From Rahnella variigena (GTDB taxonomy: Bacteria; Pseudomonadota; Gammaproteobacteria; Enterobacterales; Enterobacteriaceae): a DNA stretch of 64,000 bases. Location of the stretch: assembly GCF_003610915.1 (NCBI RefSeq), contig NZ_NSDJ01000001.1, positions 4,526,001-4,590,000 of the forward strand, given 5' to 3'. Positions within the stretch are counted from its first letter, which is position 1. Each line of letters starts with the position of its first letter. Shown here one piece after another: positions 26,307-37,211 of the stretch. The notes under the pieces are model-generated. The model searched no databases and was not told where the DNA came from. It worked only from the letters and a program-made list of their open reading frames with translations. The translations under genes were made by a program, and so were the position numbers.

Positions 26307-29300
26307 TTATTCCGCCTGCTTCGCTGCGCGGCGATGACGCGGATTCAGACGGTGAGAAAGCCGGTCAAACATCAGGTAAATCACCGGCGTGGAGAACAGT
26401 GTCAGAACCTGACTGAAGATCAGACCGCCGACGATCACCAGCCCCAGCGGCTGACGCAGTTCCGCGCCGGATCCGCTCGCCAGCATCAGCGGCAGAGCGC
26501 CGAGCAGTGCAGCCATGGTGGTCATCATGATCGGACGGAAGCGCAGTAAACAGGCCTGGTGGATCGCCTCACGCGGCGACAGCCCCTGCTTGTTTTCCGC
26601 ATCCAGCGCAAAGTCGATCATCATAATGGCGTTCTTTTTCACGATCCCGATCAGCAGGATCACCCCGATCAATGCGATCAGGCTGAATTCCGTACCGGCA
26701 AAGATCAGCGACAGCAACGCGCCCACCGCCGCCGACGGCAGCGTGGACAGAATGGTCACCGGATGGATAAAGCTTTCGTACAGAATGCCGAGCACCACAT
26801 ACATGGTCAGCAGCGCGGCGAGGATCAGCCACAGCGTGTTGCCGGTGGCACTTTCAAACGACGCCGCCGCACCCTGATAGCGCAAAGTGATGCTGTCCGG
26901 CATGGCGATATCGGCCACGGTGGTTTTGATCGCCTGCTGCGCCTGTTCCAGCGAATAGCCGTCTTTGAGGTTAAAGGAGACGGTGACCGCCGGGAACTGG
27001 TTGAGGCGCGCCTGCAACAGTGCGCCGGTGCGCATATGGATTTTGGCAATCGACGTCAGTTTCACCATGCCGTTAGTCGCACCGGAATTGGTGGTCGGGT
27101 TGCCGCTGTCCGACGTCGTGGTCGTGGTTGTCGTCGTTGTCGCTACCGTGCCGCTGGTCGAAGAACTGTTGTTGGTCGCCAGATACACATCATCAAACGA
27201 CGCCGGTGACTGCTGGAACTCCGGGGCGACTTCCAGCACCACGCGGTACTGGTTCGCCTGGGTAAAGATGGTGGAAACCAGTCGCTGACCGAACGCGTTG
27301 TACAACGCGGTATCGACATCTGAAGCGGTAATGCCGTAACGGGCGGCGGCATCGCGGTCCAGTTCCACATACGCAATCTGCCCCTGATTTTGCAGGTTGC
27401 TGACCACTTCGCTGAATTCCGGCTGCGCGCTGAGTTTTTCAATCAGCTTTGGCGTCCATTCCACCAGATTTTCACTGTCGGAATCATCCAGCGTGAACTG
27501 GTACTGGCTTGGCGTGACCTGATCGTCAACGGTCAGATCCTGCGAAGCCTGCATGTACAGTTCGATGCCCGGCACATTTGCCGTCTCCTGTTGCAGACGC
27601 GCAATAATTGCCGGCGCACGTTCGCTGCGCTCATCGAAAGATTTGAGGCTGATCTGCAAACGCCCGCTGTTCAGGCTGGTGTTATTGCCGTCCACACCAA
27701 TGGTGGACGACACACTTTCCACATCCGGATCCTTGAGAATGGCCGCGGTCAGCAGTTGCTGGCGGCGTCCCATTTCACTGAAGGATACGTCCTGTGACGC
27801 CTGGGTGATCCCCTGGATCATCCCGGTATCCTGGGACGGGAAGAAGCCTTTTGGCACAATCACATACAGCAACGCGGTAAATACCAGAGTGGCGGCGGCG
27901 ACCAGCAGAGTGAGCTTCTGGTGATTGAGCACCACGATCAGCATGCGGTCGTAACCGGCGATCATTTTGTCGAAGAACTCGCCGCCTTTACGGTAAAACT
28001 TGCTCTGTTTTTCTTCCGGCGTGTGGCGCAGTAAATAGGCGCAGAGCATCGGTGTAAGCGTCAGCGACACCACCATCGACACCAGTATCGACACCGCCAG
28101 CGTGATGGCGAATTCGCGGAACAAGCGTCCGACCACATCGCCCATAAACAGCAGCGGGATCAGCACCGCAATCAGCGAGAACGTCAGGGAAATAATGGTG
28201 AAACCGATTTGCTGCGAGCCTTTGAGCGCCGCCTGCATCGGCGTTTCGCCTTCCTCCAGCCTTCGCGAAATATTCTCGACCACCACGATGGCGTCATCGA
28301 TAACAAAACCGGTGGCGATAGTCAGCGCCATCAGCGAGAGGTTGTTAAGACTGAAACCGCACAGGTACATCACGCCAAAGGTGCCGACCAGCGAGAGCGG
28401 CACCGCAACGCTCGGGATCAGTGTCGCGGCGACATTGCGCAGGAACAGGAAGGTGACCATCACCACCAGCGCGACAGACAGCAACAGTTCGAACTGCACG
28501 TCGCTGATCGAGGCGCGAATGGTTTGCGTACGGTCGGATATCACGCTGATTTTGACCGATTCCGGCAGCGCTTCCTGCAATTTCGGCAGTTGCGCTTTGA
28601 TGGCGTCCACCACCTGAATCACGTTGGCACCCGGCTGGCGCTGCGCGCTGATAATAATGGCCGGTTGCTTGTTCGCCCAGGCAGACAAGTACTGGTTTTC
28701 CGGCGCTTCGGAAAGCGTCGCCACATCGCGCAGACGCAGCGCTGCCCCGTTTTCGTAATTGACGATCAGATTGCCGTATTCGGCGGCGGTGCGCAGCTGG
28801 TCGTTGGCATCGATGGTGATCGAATGATGCGGGCCGTCGAAGCCCCCTTTCGAGCCGTTGACGTTGCTGTTGCCGATCAGCGTATTGATGGTTTCCAGAC
28901 TGAGGTTATGCGCCGCCAGTTTACGCGGATCGACCTGCACACGAACCGCAGGCTGATGACCGCCCGCCAGCGTGACCATACCGACGCCGGAAATCTGCGA
29001 CAGTTTCAGCGCCACGCGGGTATTCACCAGATCCTGCACTTTGGTCAGTGGCAGGGATTCGGACGTCGCCGCCAGGGTCAGCACCGCGGCATCTGCCGGG
29101 TTCACTTTTTTGTAAGTCGGCGGATTCGGTAAATCGCTGGGCAGCAGGCTGTCAGCCGCGTTAATCGCCGCCTGGACTTCCTGCTCGGCCACGTCGAGGG
29201 ACAAATCCAGCGAGAATTTCAGCGTGATAATGGAGGAACCGCTGGCGCTGGTGGAATACATCTGGCTCAGACCGGCCATCTGACCGAGCTGACGCTCAAG

Positions 29301-29498
29301 CGGGGCGGTGATCCCTGATGCCATCACATCCGGACTGGCGCCCGGATACAGCGTGGTCACCTGAATGGTCGGATAATCGACCTGCGGCAGCGCCGAGGTC
29401 GACAGCATGTTGTAGGCGAAAATCCCCGACAACAGCACGGCGACCATCAGCAGAATGGTCGCAACCGGCCGGAGTATAAAGAGGCGTGAAGGATTCAT
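26307..29498 (-). CDS. mdtB: MdtB, RND multidrug efflux subunit with a Thr-rich insertion
   Basis: The 1063-residue protein opens [20 protein letters not shown]. It has [20 protein letters not shown] (TM4 proton relay Asp pair) and [18 protein letters not shown], as expected for MdtB. At about residues 773-810 the loop that reads VTDSGNQVPLSA in MdtC is enlarged by some 30 residues rich in Ser, Thr and Gly, including nine consecutive Thr. By alignment with AcrB the insertion falls in the periplasmic docking region. It overlaps mdtA by 4 bp (ATGA). Confidence 0.95.
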   Translation of the reverse strand: MNPSRLFILRPVATILLMVAVLLSGIFAYNMLSTSALPQVDYPTIQVTTLYPGASPDVMASGITAPLERQLGQMAGLSQMYSTSASGSSIITLKFSLDLSLDVAEQEVQAAINAADSLLPSDLPNPPTYKKVNPADAAVLTLAATSESLPLTKVQDLVNTRVALKLSQISGVGMVTLAGGHQPAVRVQVDPRKLAAHNLSLETINTLIGNSNVNGSKGGFDGPHHSITIDANDQLRTAAEYGNLIVNYENGAALRLRDVATLSEAPENQYLSAWANKQPAIIISAQRQPGANVIQVVDAIKAQLPKLQEALPESVKISVISDRTQTIRASISDVQFELLLSVALVVMVTFLFLRNVAATLIPSVAVPLSLVGTFGVMYLCGFSLNNLSLMALTIATGFVIDDAIVVVENISRRLEEGETPMQAALKGSQQIGFTIISLTFSLIAVLIPLLFMGDVVGRLFREFAITLAVSILVSMVVSLTLTPMLCAYLLRHTPEEKQSKFYRKGGEFFDKMIAGYDRMLIVVLNHQKLTLLVAAATLVFTALLYVIVPKGFFPSQDTGMIQGITQASQDVSFSEMGRRQQLLTAAILKDPDVESVSSTIGVDGNNTSLNSGRLQISLKSFDERSERAPAIIARLQQETANVPGIELYMQASQDLTVDDQVTPSQYQFTLDDSDSENLVEWTPKLIEKLSAQPEFSEVVSNLQNQGQIAYVELDRDAAARYGITASDVDTALYNAFGQRLVSTIFTQANQYRVVLEVAPEFQQSPASFDDVYLATNNSSSTSGTVATTTTTTTTTSDSGNPTTNSGATNGMVKLTSIAKIHMRTGALLQARLNQFPAVTVSFNLKDGYSLEQAQQAIKTTVADIAMPDSITLRYQGAAASFESATGNTLWLILAALLTMYVVLGILYESFIHPVTILSTLPSAAVGALLSLIFAGTEFSLIALIGVILLIGIVKKNAIMMIDFALDAENKQGLSPREAIHQACLLRFRPIMMTTMAALLGALPLMLASGSGAELRQPLGLVIVGGLIFSQVLTLFSTPVIYLMFDRLSHRLNPRHRRAAKQAE
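27069..27180 (-). repeat. Low-complexity Thr/Ser-rich insertion within mdtB
   Basis: Codons for SSSTSGTVA, nine Thr, then [15 protein letters not shown] form an in-frame insertion in the pump's docking loop. The Thr codons alternate between ACG/ACC/ACA types (seen as GTCGTGGTCGTGGTTGTCGT on the plus strand), a tract prone to length change by slippage. Confidence 0.75.
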
Positions 29499-30838
29499 TT
29501 AGACCCGCTGTCTTTACCGGCTGTATTTGGAGTTGCATCGGGCGCGGCGACAGTTTTGTCGGCACCGGTGGTGGCTTTATCCACACCGCCACTTTGCTCG
29601 CGGGCTTTAGACGAGCCGTCCGCTGCTGCAGCTTCACCGGAATTCGGCGTGACAATCTCGACTTTGGTGCCATTGTTCAGGCGGTCAATACCGGTAGTCA
29701 CCACCTGCTCGCCCGGCTTCACGCCGGACAAAATCGCCACCTGATCGTCACCAAAGTCTGGCCCGGATTTCACGCTGCGGCGCTCAATGGTGCTGTCGGC
29801 TTTCACCACATACACGAAGTCGCCGTCGCTACTCAGTTGTAATGCTGCCGCCGGGATCACCGTGGCATCTTTCAGTGTCGCCACCTGTAAGCGGGCGTTC
29901 ACAAACTGGTTCGGATAGAGTTTCTCATCGGCGTTATCGAACAGCGCTTTCAGTTTAATGCTGCCGGTGCTGGTATCAATTTCGTTGCTGATAAATTGCA
30001 GTTTGCCTTGTCCGAGCACTTCGCTGCCGCTCTGGTCAAAGGCAGTCGTCGGCAACTGATTGCCGCCACGCAGCGCTTTGAGCAAGGTTTGCAGATTGCT
30101 TTGCGGCACGCTGAAGGTAACGGCAATCGGCTGGGTCTGGGTAATCGTCACAATACCGGTGGTGGAACTGCTGGTAACCATGTTGCCCGGATCGACCAGA
30201 CGCAGACCAACGTGCCCGCTGACCGGTGCGGTAATTTTTGCGAACTCAAGATTCAGCTTGGCGGCAGCGATTTGTGCCAGATCGGCTTTCACTGCACCGG
30301 CATACTGACCGGCGGTTGCAATCTGGCTTTCCAGATCCTGACGGGCCAGGGAATCTTGCGCATACAGTTTGCGGTATCGCGCCAGCGTCAGTTCAGCGCT
30401 TTTCGACAGCGCCTGATTCTGCGCCAAATCACCCTGATATTGTTCCAGCGTGGCCTGATAACTGCGCGGATCAATCTGCGCCAGCAACTGCCCCTGCTCG
30501 ACTTTCTGCCCTTCGGTGAAATATACCTTCATCAGCTGACCATCCACCCGGCTGGTGACCGTGACTGTCGCGTTGGCGACAACGGTACCCAGCGCGCGCA
30601 GATACACCGGCACATCGGCTTGCGTGGCTTTTCCCGCCTGCACCGGTGTGGCCATTCCGGCCATCATCTGGCCGCGCATCGCACGCATTCCGCCGCGGCC
30701 CGGTTTTTTTTGGGCAGATGAGTCGGAAGCACTTTGATGGAAAGCAAAGAACCAGACCAGGATCGCAGCAACGATAATGGCGATGATAACCCACACGAGA
30801 GTGCGTTTTTTGGAACGAGACGAGGCAGTCGGCAGCAT
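29495..30838 (-). CDS. mdtA: MdtA, RND periplasmic adaptor
   Basis: The 447-residue membrane fusion protein has an N-terminal anchor (about residues 12-30, [17 protein letters not shown]), the lipoyl halves ([18 protein letters not shown] and [18 protein letters not shown]), an alpha-hairpin and a beta-barrel domain. The C-terminal 45 residues are low-complexity (Ala, Lys, Gly, Asp, Thr), longer than in E. coli MdtA. It is the first gene of the leftward operon mdtA-mdtB-mdtC-channel. In E. coli BaeSR controls the operon. I saw no clear BaeR box upstream. Confidence 0.94.
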   Translation of the reverse strand: MLPTASSRSKKRTLVWVIIAIIVAAILVWFFAFHQSASDSSAQKKPGRGGMRAMRGQMMAGMATPVQAGKATQADVPVYLRALGTVVANATVTVTSRVDGQLMKVYFTEGQKVEQGQLLAQIDPRSYQATLEQYQGDLAQNQALSKSAELTLARYRKLYAQDSLARQDLESQIATAGQYAGAVKADLAQIAAAKLNLEFAKITAPVSGHVGLRLVDPGNMVTSSSTTGIVTITQTQPIAVTFSVPQSNLQTLLKALRGGNQLPTTAFDQSGSEVLGQGKLQFISNEIDTSTGSIKLKALFDNADEKLYPNQFVNARLQVATLKDATVIPAAALQLSSDGDFVYVVKADSTIERRSVKSGPDFGDDQVAILSGVKPGEQVVTTGIDRLNNGTKVEIVTPNSGEAAAADGSSKAREQSGGVDKATTGADKTVAAPDATPNTAGKDSGSK

Positions 30839-31309
30839 AAATTTCTTGGTTTCGCAGTATTAAAGAGGAGAAAGCAGCTGAAAAATGACCTTCAACCAGA
30901 GATTTTCAATATCAGTCAAAAACACATTATCCCTAAAAGGCTCACCGGCTGTTTTTAGGACAACGTAAAGATTTCGTTAGCAATTAAGAATTTTTATTTC
31001 ATTCAGCAGGATGAATTATACGCACTAATTTATCCTTTCTGACCCTTTAATGTTAAGAACTAAATGAGAATGAATATTGAAGACACAGACAGAAAATCAT
31101 TATGAAATGTCAGCCAGTCGCGGAATTTTGTCAGGAAAACGCAGTTTTAGCGTGAAATTTAACCTGCCAGCTCACCTTAACTGGTTATAAAACCAGAGGT
31201 AAATCCCGAAAATTGGATGTATTGATAATTTATATTGTTTGCGCCGACCACGGCTTGATAAGGTGAATTTTCTGATTGGTTTTCATCTTCTTGAAAGGGA
31301 TTCAGGCGA
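30839..31309. other. Intergenic region between mdtA and the puuD-like gene
   Basis: These 470 AT-rich bases separate two divergent operons and must hold both promoters. No gene, BaeR-like box or strong hairpin was recognised. Confidence 0.5.
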
Positions 31310-32140
31310 ATGCAGAAAAAATTTCAATCCAGACCGGTGATTGGGGTAACGCTGGACAGTGAGGACGCCGGTGGCTACGCCGATTTTCCCTGGTATGCCC
31401 TGCGTCAAAACTACCTGAAAAGTCTGGCAGAGCTGGGCGCAGTGCCGCTGGCTTTGCCGCACCACGCGGAACTGGCGGATGAATATCTGTCGATGTGCGA
31501 CGGTATTGTCGTGACCGGCGGCGCGTTTGATGTTCCGCCTGAACTCTTTGATGAGCAACAGACCAGCGATCAGGTGCGTCTGAAACCGGCGCGAACTGAA
31601 TTTGAAAAAGCCATCGTCAAAGGTGCCATGCAGCGCAATATGCCGTTGCTGGGGATTTGCGGCGGTCAGCAGCTGCTTGCCGTGTTAACCGGCGGCACGC
31701 TCCATCAGCACATTCCCGATGCACTGCCCGATGCCCTTGAACACAGCACGACCGTGGATACCGAAAACGCCGGCGGCAAAAAGCGCGCCCGTCATCCTGT
31801 AGAGATTGTTGAAGGTTCGCTGCTCAGCCGCTGCGTCGATCGCGATCATTATGAGGTCAACAGCTCGCATCATCAGGCGGTGAAATCGGTCGGCCCCGGC
31901 TGCATTGTGAATGCTTATGCGCCTGACGGCGTGATCGAAGGCATTGAGTGCGAGGAGTATGATTTCTGCCTGGGCGTGCAATGGCACCCTGAATATCAGC
32001 AACATCAGCAGGATACGCAACTGCTGAAAGCCTTTGTTGCAGCATCGTCGCGCTATCAGCAGTCAATGCGCACGGCGGGTAAAGCCATGACAGAAGCGAT
32101 GAACGACGCGATTTCCCGTCCGGGGAATGAGCAGGCGTGA
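31310..32140 (+). CDS. Class I glutamine amidotransferase-like hydrolase, PuuD/peptidase C26 family
   Basis: This 276-residue hydrolase has the nucleophile elbow LLGICGGQQLLAV (Cys about 114) and the His-Glu part of the triad in GVQWHPEY (about 225). The start SRPVIGVTLDSED fits gamma-glutamyl-GABA hydrolases (PuuD). It is about 20 residues longer than E. coli PuuD, and no other puu gene is near. Instead it overlaps an M15 peptidase gene by 4 bp (GTGA). A gamma-glutamyl substrate is likely; peptidoglycan-derived gamma-D-glutamyl peptides are an alternative to GABA conjugates suggested only by the neighbour. Confidence 0.82.
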   Translation: MQKKFQSRPVIGVTLDSEDAGGYADFPWYALRQNYLKSLAELGAVPLALPHHAELADEYLSMCDGIVVTGGAFDVPPELFDEQQTSDQVRLKPARTEFEKAIVKGAMQRNMPLLGICGGQQLLAVLTGGTLHQHIPDALPDALEHSTTVDTENAGGKKRARHPVEIVEGSLLSRCVDRDHYEVNSSHHQAVKSVGPGCIVNAYAPDGVIEGIECEEYDFCLGVQWHPEYQQHQQDTQLLKAFVAASSRYQQSMRTAGKAMTEAMNDAISRPGNEQA

Positions 32141-32679
32141 ATCAGGCGGCGCTTAAAATCAGAACCGGCCAGATACTGCATGATCTGGGCATCGACCCGC
32201 AGGTTATCGCACACCGTACGCTGCCTTACTTTGAAGAAGTAAGTGAGTACTTACTGGAGGATACGGAAACCGACGCAGAGAGCGGCAAAGTTTACCGGCT
32301 GATCTCCCCCGCTGCTGGCGCCTGGCATCAGATGAAACAACAGGCTGCCGCCGACGGCGTGGGCATTTATCTGGTCTCTGCTTTTCGCAGTCTGGATTAT
32401 CAGGCGGGATTAATCCGCATCAAACAACAGGCAGGCATCCCACCGGAAGATTTCTTCACCTCGCTGGCGCCGCCCGGATGCAGCGAACATCACACCGGTC
32501 GCGCTATAGATATCAATACCCCCGGCTGCGACGAAGTGACCGGCGTTTTTGGCGAAACAGACGCTTTTCGGTGGCTGCAAACTCATGCCGCCCGCTTCGG
32601 TTTCGTGATGTCCTTCCCGCTGAATAATCCCTGGGGCTTTATTTATGAGCCGTGGCACTGGTGCTGGCATCCGCAATAA
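32137..32679 (+). CDS. M15-family (VanY/LdcB-like) D-Ala carboxypeptidase, no signal peptide
   Basis: The 180-residue protein has the zinc-site motifs of M15B peptidases: SAFRSLDYQAGLI (about 82-94), SEHHTGRAIDI (about 116-126) and the catalytic EPWHW near the C-terminus. Family members remove terminal D-Ala from peptidoglycan peptides. It lacks a signal peptide or lipobox, so it should act in the cytoplasm, as in cell-wall peptide recycling. It starts with GTG inside the stop of the preceding hydrolase gene, which implies joint function. Confidence 0.82.
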   Translation: MNQAALKIRTGQILHDLGIDPQVIAHRTLPYFEEVSEYLLEDTETDAESGKVYRLISPAAGAWHQMKQQAAADGVGIYLVSAFRSLDYQAGLIRIKQQAGIPPEDFFTSLAPPGCSEHHTGRAIDINTPGCDEVTGVFGETDAFRWLQTHAARFGFVMSFPLNNPWGFIYEPWHWCWHPQ

Positions 32680-32851
32680 AACACAGTGACCTGCATCTCA
32701 GTTTCCATAACTAAAATTGTCGTCGAAACATTTATCTGTTAGGCCAATTTTCTGTTTCATTTTTAGCACAAATAAAACACACTATGCCCTCAACAGGTGT
32801 CTGCCAGACAGATGCCTGATCCCAACATCTTCTTATAAGTCATAAATTTCA

Positions 32852-34036
32852 ATGCAATCAGATACCGTTTCGCGCAGGACAGCATGGCTCCGCGTTGTGA
32901 TGATGGCTATTGCCGCGTTCATCTTCAACACCACTGAATTCGTGCCTGTCGGATTACTTTCCGATATCGCCGCCAGTTTCAACATGAAGACCGCACAGGT
33001 CGGTCTGATGCTGACCATCTACGCCTGGGTTGTGGCGCTGATGTCACTGCCGCTGATGCTGCTGACCCGCAATGTTGAGCGAAAGCGCTTACTGATCGTC
33101 ATCTTCGTGATATTCATCGCCAGCCATATTCTTTCGGTCGTGGCCTGGGATTTCTGGAGTCTGGTGGCCTCGCGCGTCGGTATCGCCCTCGCCCACGCGA
33201 TTTTCTGGTCGATCACCGCATCACTGGCAATCCGTGTCGCACCGGCCGGTAAAAAAACACAGGCGCTCAGTATGTTAGCCACCGGTACCGCGCTGGCGAT
33301 GGTGCTGGGCTTACCGCTGGGACGCCTGATCGGACAATATCTCGGCTGGCGCACCACCTTTATGAGCATCGGCATCGTTGCGCTGCTGACGCTGATTTGC
33401 CTGATCAAACTGTTGCCGCCGCTGCCAAGTGAACATACCGGTTCACTGAAAAGCGTGCCGATGTTATTCCGCCGTCCGGCGCTGGTCGGCATGTATCTGC
33501 TGACTGCACTGATAGTGACTGCTCACTACACGGCGTACAGCTACATCGAGCCGTTTATCCAGACCGTCGCGAATATGGGTGAAAACTTCACCACCTTCCT
33601 GCTGCTGATTTTTGGTGGCGCAGGTATTCTCGGCAGCATTGCGTTCAGTGTGCTTGGCAACCGCTTCCCGGCGGCGATGCTCAGCGGCCCGATCTTGCTG
33701 GTCACCCTCAGCATGTTGCTGTTATTTGTGGCGGTGATGAATCCGGTCGCTATTTCAGTCCTTTGTGTGATCTGGGGGCTGGCAATGATGATTATCGGCC
33801 TGGCACTGCAGGTGCGTGTACTGGCGCTGGCGACCGATGCAACGGACGTTTCAATGGCACTGCTTTCCGGCATCTATAACATTGGTATAGGCGCGGGCGC
33901 GCTGATCGGGAATCAGGTGAGTCTGCATCTGGAAATGAGCAACGTCGGCTATGCGGGCGGGCTGATCGGCTGCATCGCGTTGGTCTGGTGTCTGACGATT
34001 TTTAAACGCTATCCGCAGCTGAAAGTAACGAACTGA
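32852..34036 (+). CDS. sotB: MFS sugar/drug efflux transporter, SotB (YdeA) family
   Basis: The 394-residue carrier has twelve predicted membrane helices and the motif-A-like loop [10 protein letters not shown] after TM2. It resembles E. coli SotB from end to end ([38 protein letters not shown]). SotB exports arabinose, IPTG and similar sugars and limits their build-up. It is a single-gene unit with its own terminator. A gap of 170 bases precedes it. Confidence 0.88.
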   Translation: MQSDTVSRRTAWLRVVMMAIAAFIFNTTEFVPVGLLSDIAASFNMKTAQVGLMLTIYAWVVALMSLPLMLLTRNVERKRLLIVIFVIFIASHILSVVAWDFWSLVASRVGIALAHAIFWSITASLAIRVAPAGKKTQALSMLATGTALAMVLGLPLGRLIGQYLGWRTTFMSIGIVALLTLICLIKLLPPLPSEHTGSLKSVPMLFRRPALVGMYLLTALIVTAHYTAYSYIEPFIQTVANMGENFTTFLLLIFGGAGILGSIAFSVLGNRFPAAMLSGPILLVTLSMLLLFVAVMNPVAISVLCVIWGLAMMIIGLALQVRVLALATDATDVSMALLSGIYNIGIGAGALIGNQVSLHLEMSNVGYAGGLIGCIALVWCLTIFKRYPQLKVTN

Positions 34037-34054
34037 TATCGGGACTTGCAAAGG

Positions 34055-34082
34055 AAAACCGGCACATCTGCCGGTTTTTTTA
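34055..34082 (+). terminator. Rho-independent terminator of sotB
   Basis: AAAACCGGCA, loop CATC, TGCCGGTTTTTTT, 18 bp after the sotB stop. Confidence 0.9.
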
Positions 34083-34101
34083 TGCCTGAATGTTCAAGGA
34101 A

Positions 34102-34518
34102 TTATCGCAATAACTTCAGATTCCCTGTCAGCGATTTAATCCATTTTTCCGGCCCGACCAGGCCCACGCCATCGAGTACTTCATCGTATAAATCCCGCAG
34201 CGGAAACGTCATTTCGTATTGCTCGAACTGATGCATCGTACGCGCAAATGCCGGGAACGGCACCACGCTGCGCTCGCCTGCTGCGTCCAGCGCTTTGAAC
34301 ATCAGCGCCTTAATGTGATCCGGCGTTGCCTGTAGAATGGGCAGCGGAGTTTTAGAGATAGTATCGGTCATGACGCCCTTTGCATCCGTCAGTGAACTGC
34401 CCGCCAGCATCGGGAATTTTGCTGCTAATCCGATACCAATTACGCCTGCCGTGTTCGCCAGTAATCCCGGTGGAAGTTCGGGATTGAGGATAATTGCCAC
34501 CCGCAGGTTATCTGCCAT
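34102..34518 (-). CDS. DUF2000 family protein
   Basis: The 138-residue protein begins MADNLRVAIILNPELPPGLL, followed by ANTAGVIGIGLAAKFPMLAG. That is the DUF2000 pattern: a small alpha/beta protein related to peptidyl-tRNA hydrolase II folds, with no proven role. The gene diverges from an Lrp-family regulator with 132 bp between starts. A regulatory link is likely but unproven. Confidence 0.78.
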   Translation of the reverse strand: MADNLRVAIILNPELPPGLLANTAGVIGIGLAAKFPMLAGSSLTDAKGVMTDTISKTPLPILQATPDHIKALMFKALDAAGERSVVPFPAFARTMHQFEQYEMTFPLRDLYDEVLDGVGLVGPEKWIKSLTGNLKLLR

Positions 34519-34534
34519 TTTGTCCCCCTTTTCA

Positions 34535-34547
34535 TCATCATTGATGA
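34535..34547. promoter_or_regulatory. Palindrome between the DUF2000 and Lrp-family genes
   Basis: TCATCA-T-TGATGA is a perfect 13-bp palindrome 17 bp upstream of the DUF2000 start. It is a candidate operator for the divergent Lrp-family protein, inferred from position only. Confidence 0.4.
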
Positions 34548-34650
34548 CAAAAATGATAGCGTTGAGCCGCGGAAAGGTGCTTTCTTTTTACGCGATAAAA
34601 TGCCCTAATCTGGTCATCCCTTCCCCATAATCACATTTAAAAGGCAGATT

Positions 34651-35127
34651 ATGTCTGTATCTGAAATTTCGCCGGCAGACCTTCGCATTCTTAGACAACT
34701 ACAGAGTTCCGGCAGAATGACCAATCAGGAGCTGGCGGAAAAAGTGGGCATGGCTGCCTCGCCTTGCTGGCGGCGCATGAAACAGCTGGAAGACAGCGGT
34801 GTGATCACCGGTTATCAGGCGAACATTGACCGGAAAAAAATCGGGCTGGGGCTGCTGGCATTTATCCGGGTGAAAATCGACAGCCACAGCGAGGAAGATG
34901 CCCGGCGTTTTGAGCAGGAAGTCGGCGCGCTACCCTCAGTGATTGCCTGCTATGCAATTGCTGGTGATGCGGACTTTCTGTTGCAGGTGGTGGCGAAAGA
35001 TCTCGACAGTTTTTCCAGCTTCGCGATGGAAGTCGTGCGCCGTTTACCGGGGATTAAAGAGATGCAAACCTCGTTTGTACTCCGGGAGGTGAAACCGCTG
35101 GATGTGTTGCCACTGGAGGGGATTTAA
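34651..35127 (+). CDS. Lrp/AsnC-family transcriptional regulator
   Basis: The 158-residue regulator has an N-terminal helix-turn-helix (about residues 9-55: ILRQLQSSGRMTNQELAEKV, then PCWRRMKQLEDSGVI) and a C-terminal RAM amino-acid-binding domain (about 68-145, with GDADFLLQVVAKDL and SFVLREVK). Such proteins form octamers and respond to amino acids. It is too divergent from Lrp itself to name. It is likely to control the DUF2000 gene and itself. Confidence 0.92.
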   Translation: MSVSEISPADLRILRQLQSSGRMTNQELAEKVGMAASPCWRRMKQLEDSGVITGYQANIDRKKIGLGLLAFIRVKIDSHSEEDARRFEQEVGALPSVIACYAIAGDADFLLQVVAKDLDSFSSFAMEVVRRLPGIKEMQTSFVLREVKPLDVLPLEGI

Positions 35128-35217
35128 GGACATTCGAGGGTATGGCAAAATGCTGAACGATGTTGAATAAAACACCTCTTAGCCAACATGACAAGTAGAT
35201 AGTTATGCGATAAAATT

Positions 35218-35231
35218 TACATAAATATGCA
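35218..35231. promoter_or_regulatory. ARG-box-like site upstream of argG
   Basis: Read on the minus strand, TGCATATTTATGTA matches the ArgR half-box TGAATWWWWATTCA at 11 of 14 positions, 90 bp before argG. A second box at the usual 3-bp spacing is not clear, so the call is tentative. ArgR repression of argG is established in E. coli. Confidence 0.35.
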
Positions 35232-35318
35232 AAATCCCTTTTACCTTACCCCGGTTTTGCGTTATCAATATAGGCATTGAAACCTTTAGCAGACAGACCT
35301 AATTCATACAGGATTTAA

Positions 35319-36683
<1,365 letters not shown>

Positions 36684-36987
36684 TTGCTGTCGGTTTAAAC
36701 AATTTGCAAGAAGTTGCAGAAGTCCCTTGTGTGCTCCTCCCCCTGCGAAGGGGGAGGCTGGGAGGGGGTTTCGCAAACCATAAAATAGCAAAAGCTTCCG
36801 CATTCCGATCTGACCTTAATACCCCACCCCACCCCTCTCCCTAGCAGGTTATATAGCTGATTTTAATCGTTTTTTAACTTTTGAGTTCGAAATTTAGACA
36901 TGCAGAAGCGTCGTAAAGGAAATACGAATAAAAGATATTAAATAGTGAATTTTGTAGGGTATTGAACAGATTCGAGGAAGAAGCTTT
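36684..36987. other. Gene-free interval between argG and tRNA-Gly
   Basis: These 300 bases hold the dispersed GC-rich repeat (36733-36770) and a pyrimidine-rich CCCCACCCCACCCCTCTCCC at 36823-36842. An AT-rich stretch follows, downstream of the tRNA. No gene is seen. Confidence 0.7.
36733..36770. repeat. GC-rich interspersed hairpin repeat, copy 2
   Basis: It has the same 24-base core as at 20121-20144 (GCTCCTCCCCCTGCGAAGGG plus GGAG), here followed by GCTGGGAGGGGGTT. A CCCC-rich partner tract lies 50 bp on at 36823-36842, perhaps the end of the same element. Confidence 0.75.
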
Positions 36988-37061
36988 TGGAGCGGGTGAA
37001 GGGAATCGAACCCTCGTATGCAGCTTGGGAAGCTGCCGTTCTACCATTGAACTACACCCGC
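36988..37061 (-). tRNA. glyU: tRNA-Gly, anticodon CCC
   Basis: The 74-base minus-strand gene folds as a full cloverleaf. The acceptor stem is GCGGGTG / CACCCGC and the D-arm GTAGTTCAATGGTAGAAC. The anticodon stem is GCAGC / GCTGC with loop TTCCCAA (anticodon CCC). The T-arm GAGGGTTCGATTCCCTTC is followed by T and an encoded CCA. It reads GGG glycine codons, like E. coli glyU, which also lies in the lysS neighbourhood. Confidence 0.97.
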
Positions 37062-37170
37062 ATCGGTGTGCGACTGGCATTATAACCGGTTACGACGGCG
37101 GAGCAAGGCGTGATTGCGGATAAACGCTGGAGTTTTAAGCAGTTAGCGTATGGCGTGATCTGCGGCATGA

Positions 37171-37194
37171 AAAAGGGCGCCGGAGCGCCCTTTT
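37171..37194 (-). terminator. Rho-independent terminator of prfB-lysS
   Basis: On the minus strand AAAAGGGCGC, loop TCCG, GCGCCCTTTTT forms a strong hairpin with a T-run 18 bp after the lysS stop. Confidence 0.9.
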
Positions 37195-37211
37195 GTGGTT
37201 TCTGATGAAAC

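Noticed and set aside
25068..26549. 493-codon open frame on the plus strand across mdtC
   Set aside because: It is antisense to a pump gene that is conserved in full. Its composition (Arg, Gln and His rich) is that of a shadow frame in GC-rich coding DNA.
27110..27150. The GTCGT-rich tract in mdtB as a CRISPR or tandem satellite
   Set aside because: It is a short in-frame run of Thr codons without spacers or unit structure.
31310..32140. Putrescine utilisation (puu) operon
   Set aside because: Only a PuuD-like gene is present, coupled to a cell-wall peptidase; no puuA, puuB, puuC, puuP or puuR is nearby.
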